This document shows positions 61,501-64,000 of a stretch of DNA of 64,000 nucleotides, piece by piece. The number at the start of each line of letters is the position of its first letter. Position 1 is the stretch's first letter. Both the position numbers and the translations under genes were made by a program. Where the stretch lies: positions 4,699,501 through 4,763,500 of the forward strand of contig CP012809.1 in NCBI GenBank assembly GCA_001936135.1, written 5' to 3'. This DNA comes from Saccharomycopsis fibuligera x Saccharomycopsis cf. fibuligera (Eukaryota > Ascomycota > Saccharomycetes > Ascoideales > Saccharomycopsidaceae). The notes below the pieces were generated by a model. That model had not been told where the DNA came from and did no database searches. It worked only from the letters and a program-made list of their open reading frames with translations.

Positions 61501-62742
61501 GATGAGATTAGAAATTTGATGACTAAATCTTTTTCGCCGGACGACTTTGCTTACTATGAGAAAGAATTTTCATTCTTCAAGGAAATTACTGGTATTTCCG
61601 GTAAATTAAAACCATATATCAAAAAGACAAAAGCAGAAAAAAAATTGAAGATCGATGAAGAAATGAGGAAGATTCAAGTGGAACCAGGGGTATATTTGCC
61701 AAGTAATCCTGACGGCACTTTGGTGGATATTAATAGAACATCTGGTAAACCATTACAATCACACGCTAAGGCTCCCTTCATGGCTACATTCAAGATTAGC
61801 CGAAAAATTTATTACTACGATGACGATGAAGATGGTAGTGAAAATATTGCGGTGAATGTACAAGAAACAGATGGTGGAGCTGGTGGTGGTCCTGATTCCC
61901 CTGCCGGCGGTAAGGAAAGTGATCCAAAGTCTGATATGAATAGCACTACTATAGAAACATGGCAAAGTGCAATCTTCAAAGTTGGTGATGACTGTCGTCA
62001 AGATGTGTTAGCATTACAGTTGATTTCAGTGTTCAGGTCAATTTGGGCTAACAATAATTTGGACTTGTATGTTTTCCCATACAGAGTAACTGCCACTGAT
62101 GCTGGTTGTGGTATCATTGATGTTTTGCCTAACTCTGTTTCCAGAGACATGTTGGGTAGAGAAGCGGTGAATGGGTTGTACGAATACTTTATTACTAAGT
62201 TTGGGCCTGAATACTCAACTGAATTCCAAGTAGCTAGAAATAACTTGATCAAATCCTTGGCTGCTTACTCGATTATTTCCTACTTGTTACAATTCAAAGA
62301 TCGTCATAATGGTAACATCATGTATGATGATCAAGGTCATATTTTGCATATTGACTTTGGGTTCTGCTTTGATATTGTTCCTGGTGGGGTAAAATTTGAG
62401 GCGGTACCATTCAAATTGACCAAAGAAATGGTTATGGTGATGGGTGGCAGCAATGATACCCAATCATTTAAGCGATTTGAAGAGCTTTGTGTGCAAGGAT
62501 TTCTTGCGGTGAGACCATACATGGATGTTATTGTAAAATGCGTTTTACCGATGCTAGAAAGTGGGTTACCATGCTTCAAGGGCATGACAACCATCAGAAA
62601 CTTAAAGTCAAGGTTTGTGCCTCAAAAGAGCGAGAAAGAGGCTGCTTTGTTTATGAGAAGATTGATCCGCAAGAGTTACGAGAGTTTCTTTACTAAAGGG
62701 TACGATGAGTTCCAACGTCTTACTAATGGTATTCCATATTAA
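55507..62742 (+). CDS. STT4: Phosphatidylinositol 4-kinase Stt4 (type III alpha)
   Basis: 2411 aa from ATG at 55507 (MDYLTSKRYGNVYRLLL); the longer frame starts at a TTG. S. cerevisiae Stt4 is 1900, and the excess is mostly Asn/Ser-rich inserts in the first 800 residues. The lipid-kinase-unique helical domain is near 1850-2000 (DPSYAINIVSRITT, YWDSLSPIESINLFLPPFGK). The linker with EPGVYLPSNPDGTLVDINR and LQSHAKAPFMATF is specific to PI4K-alpha. The kinase domain (about 2150-2411) has GDDCRQDVLALQLISVF, the catalytic loop FKDRHNGNIMYDD and the activation start LHIDFGFCFD. Stt4 makes PI4P at the plasma membrane with Ypp1 and Efr3, feeding Mss4 and the Pkc1 cell-integrity pathway. Confidence 0.97.
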   Translation: MDYLTSKRYGNVYRLLLHYIHSGRYDKYLALLHSLPPSTTSVHWNNNQLELAYALANTSKFLTPGSKLASNLLELFQQVLTNLSQNRLSFCSSADVNHYFQLTYHLVNAIISVSDKSLFQQYSSTADNLVKNLSFISNAFTDSDLEDGSKLIYYFILFGYVFAISQNSSFLIAFINKDPNFSANLKLFTYISNIIENQAFLNQLESIIANSLVISLNDSVPNDSTSNNYRLLYQFNLNFAKIAGYKPKTTEFCSLLFLKYLNLIRLNLILSISKVPLAKQGKKNSSVIESLVYLRSKELDLNDVQANETNEINGNATSSEEQLDGINGANSTMNDLESSISVSALSTTSTITYLNASSFSKNHLNLLLQISSQSLNQLLTFQNGASFIVLSSLSRINLIFQNKSLILEIFSLLYFLKLINFDFIYKNLLKKNLLINYTNSNNYNSLVDGTLNDAESTSANSFTSTGAVSADLVDNNELINPSLSFNIFGLLSLITMEESADNTSGGSYDSNLPALINKKISFLIFNNPSLSFKKVLQKSLHCIALAYRHCSQDNVVGLIYSLINLLSVDNDNEPAAPSSDLPVNINNGVMRSLTGTLRAPRLGSLKPHSNNNLEHEAKHKNVANLSANSTGSISTRSSVNNTASVLNTSPYDARNNGHAAAINHKNHHHQTPNDPSLKQVGGIFENSIKSIIELTNSYNQEEISVLVITILVQKFRIVNTSKSAAGIENGQSTSSSYNSERISELLNLLIAKNLYKLTYNLHDDKKNFQLLVKTYSNLLSYSVNSDSWRLAKELINAYCKIAKILRDYFYLISKDDDNSSRLKASYIILPTSLSDKDQMKSYSAVKSLYDSQNRLIYDLTNPKVNENYKIFLHELLNSIISKGDNLNKLEDNSHHRSHTEISEVAKKIEVYLKPLSKLLPSPFENQSSLIFNASQGQGKKDGVSNLSFKSQMIIDEVTVNLFRNIWFNMIIHGVNIDLLPSIIPLSGSVDIPKLNKKSNSRADAGTVVYYQKLVKYLRIIAYNTPPLASELSWSHNENLLELNTVLRRGSSHSNVRFQKSVIESIVNKSGKSEYGEHSFVSSLDTDTPTTFKGKISSTPKLMFLAAAAFLESLRVESGVFYKSLLYFSDPSIRLSNLEKDMKLITYELLVVYLANVNKNFNSVNQVTASEPAASEQGSKKALPAGKVELNLAVVNNFTISHISAQLSEMLILTCATNSVLQGIAIQCCDLLITGVPNVLSHQESFTLFKLLDLLNLLFFSIVNYQKLKYSPILEFHLPNYALNSVTNSHDITSFEKIILLDSLEWRQSTFEMLQMKAREWILLSLKNSNQVMKNLLQNYVVINSNISSTANNQLYSTIKHYKSDSSINFGVSFAIEMGKSILVADKEIHNIATSSYLNSFNNTRVDTLSELLINYNISADLSNVKAEYISDDIHKYARKLRERVSDLNKALTHDKKSHTGKNQFYSRHVNASKNNEIVSIIDAISSFLSIVNNSKQKIKDAAKYESEFTKYLIEIPFKVFNCDILKYCISHWLIISTNNLSLQFLIINEILKNFQDTVLNGKGLFNNHNSRATNFSPEYKAMEYAPSNKQESNHFASVASESFKIHLLLIRLIQSFFHSSLYQSNNMLRSFNDFTVFVLKNFSKISSHPFSRLLRFEIIKFSLDVLVVNLSIKNINVNDKILSLIGSSKNTKATESVFDYNLVNTLVYLILNASLDWFKYRKILPFGDNLLKIKTDYNMLIEVANLITNLNLTGDNNLVLKKKLLLMFLNDEINSIHIWLNPVSDFKTLTSSKMYDFGYNNKILSSDAMDSEFLYEAYKLDPSYAINIVSRITTSGAANSVKYRLVLKKILFADPLAAINYPEALNILLDPELYTNDMHLLTNETSSNSSNPLKYLLYWDSLSPIESINLFLPPFGKHPYVLQYAMKSLASHDINVTFFYVPQIVQMLRFDVEGYVQKFILETAQISQLFAHQIIWNMLANSYKDDEGTVPDELKPKLDEIRNLMTKSFSPDDFAYYEKEFSFFKEITGISGKLKPYIKKTKAEKKLKIDEEMRKIQVEPGVYLPSNPDGTLVDINRTSGKPLQSHAKAPFMATFKISRKIYYYDDDEDGSENIAVNVQETDGGAGGGPDSPAGGKESDPKSDMNSTTIETWQSAIFKVGDDCRQDVLALQLISVFRSIWANNNLDLYVFPYRVTATDAGCGIIDVLPNSVSRDMLGREAVNGLYEYFITKFGPEYSTEFQVARNNLIKSLAAYSIISYLLQFKDRHNGNIMYDDQGHILHIDFGFCFDIVPGGVKFEAVPFKLTKEMVMVMGGSNDTQSFKRFEELCVQGFLAVRPYMDVIVKCVLPMLESGLPCFKGMTTIRNLKSRFVPQKSEKEAALFMRRLIRKSYESFFTKGYDEFQRLTNGIPY

Positions 62743-63063
62743 TATTTGGCATTTGTGTTTGTAATTTCCACATTGATTGAGGCCAAAAGACTCTATTTAG
62801 AACTTTTACAGTCTGTTATTATTTATTAGAATATATTGATTAGAAAATTGTTTTGTATGAAATAGTTGGACTACTTTTTACTTTGACTTCTGTAGTCTCT
62901 CTCGGCCGATATAATCATAACCTTCCTTGACTTTGCTCATTCTTGTCAGGGTGACCCGAAAAGCACATGACATATGTACCAGAAAGCCGGAAGTCAAAAG
63001 TCGTCTCTACCGCTAACATTTTGCATAGCGCAAGTGAAATTGTGACTTATAAGTGTTAGTGAT

Positions 63064-63108
<45 letters not shown>

Positions 63109-63857
63109 ATGTTGACGAGACGCCGTGAAGCGGATACTGTACTTCTGGCAATTGAGTATGTTCGTTGGGGATTTATATGCTTTGGTGTGCAGTGCAAAAG
63201 AGGCCTCTTTCTTTTTACTCTGTATTTCGGGCTTTTTCACAACCCGAGGGCAAGCAACGTACGTTTACTATATGACAATTACTATGGGATAGCAGATCAG
63301 CCCTCGCGATAACGGTTTACGCGGAGGGTCCTTCGCTTGCTGGAGATGCTTTTGACCGAGCTGTTAGCATGAACCAGTAATGTTACCTTCTACATGATGT
63401 ATCACAGAATTGCTTGTAGTTCTCGTAACCGTTGTAGTCGACGCGTGTTTCCCTCTAATAGCCGCTTATCCCAACGCCAGACGCGTAACGAAAGCAGTTT
63501 CCCGTTGCCGATTTTTGGGTTTTCAGTTTCTGGTTTTCAGATTTTCACCGAATTTTCACCGCCTGCAACGCCTGCGCTGCGCTCCTCTGCGCTATTATCC
63601 CAGGACAGTAGCACCCACAACAATCGCTCAATCGCCAACTAGAGAAAAAGAAAAATTGTTTTTGGCCCCAAGGCCCTCCTCCTCCCCTAAACCCCAGCCA
63701 TTGCGATTGCCGTTGCAAGAAAAATTTTTTTTCCTTTTCTTTCTCACCAGATGAACTGTCCTTAACCCTATAGCCATCCATCGACCTTTCCTCCATCAAT
63801 CAATCTATTCCAATCCAGCCCCTCCCTCCAAGCCATCTCCTACGCACCGCTGCAACC
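62743..63857. other. Spacer upstream of the right-edge gene
   Basis: STT4 3' flank, then (AT)17 at 63066-63099, then an unusually C-rich segment (63660-63857, with runs such as CCTCCTCCTCCCC) that looks like a long 5' leader of the gene at 63858. No ORF is supported. Confidence 0.5.
63066..63099. repeat. Dinucleotide repeat (AT)17
   Basis: Perfect AT microsatellite between STT4 and the next gene, followed by a short TATATATA tail. It can form a cruciform and is likely to vary in length. Confidence 0.95.
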
Positions 63858-64000
63858 ATGTCCCAGGTCGACGATTCTGCTCCCGCTGCTATTCACACCA
63901 GCAATAACGCTAGCAACAACAACAGTGGCAACAGTGGCAGCAGTAGTAGCAGTAGCAGTAACAGTGCCGCTAGCGCCAGCACAAGTGCAAACCCGGAATT
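63858..64000 (+). CDS. Start of a Ser/Asn-rich protein, cut by window edge
   Basis: ATG at 63858 in the context AACCATGTCC opens 47 codons to the window end without a stop. It begins MSQVDDSAPAAIHTSNNASN and continues with Asn, Ser and Gly runs made of varied codons (AGT, AGC, AAC), ending SANPE. No family can be assigned from this low-complexity start. Confidence 0.6.
   Translation, partial: MSQVDDSAPAAIHTSNNASNNNSGNSGSSSSSSSNSAASASTSANPE

Overview
The window is nuclear DNA from a budding yeast (Saccharomycotina). It is AT-rich and gene-sparse for a yeast. Introns have the GTATGT-like donor and TACTAAC branch point typical of that group, and the ribosomal-protein genes RPL2 and RPL8 have introns placed directly after the start codon. 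Most proteins match S. cerevisiae families in content and length. I cannot name the species. CTG codons are rare in the genes I read, so I could not decide whether CUG is reassigned.

Layout. 1-4.3 kb: RPL4 (cut by the left edge), the meiotic gene HOP2 (one intron) and RPL8 (592-base intron after ATG). 4.6-8.8 kb: a class I/II aminotransferase, a three-exon REC114-like meiotic gene and a small GPI-anchored TIP1/PAU-like wall protein. 9.8-10.3 kb: a complete solo LTR with a perfect 5-base target duplication, carrying a 17-base minisatellite, inserted just upstream of an intron-containing tRNA-Trp(CCA). 11-25 kb: HMT1, CWH41, a SAC3/PCI-like protein, a GID8-like protein, the helicase MAK5 and DPH1. 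28.4-30.9 kb: a divergent Ste12-like transcription factor with a very long upstream region. 34-41.8 kb: GUP1, then two RNA polymerase III factor genes in tandem (a TFIIIC Tfc8/TFIIIC90-like subunit and BRF1). 42.7-48 kb: RPL2 and QCR6 share a divergent promoter, followed by a two-RRM protein. 49-64 kb: a 914-aa protein whose C-terminus resembles the AF4/FMR2 C-terminal homology domain, a 517-aa orphan, the very large PI 4-kinase STT4, and the first 47 codons of a Ser/Asn-rich protein cut by the right edge.

Themes. (i) Growth and translation: RPL4, RPL8, RPL2, MAK5, DPH1, HMT1, BRF1, TFIIIC and tRNA-Trp; several have PAC/RRPE-like or Cbf1-like promoter motifs. (ii) Meiosis: HOP2 and REC114 lie within 7 kb and both are spliced. 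(iii) Secretory pathway, wall and membrane: CWH41, TIP1-like, GUP1, STT4. Three intergenic stretches of 2.5-3.6 kb hold no gene I can support. I see no self-contained novel system; the most unusual items are the LTR with its internal minisatellite, the AF4-like protein and the divergent Ste12-like factor.
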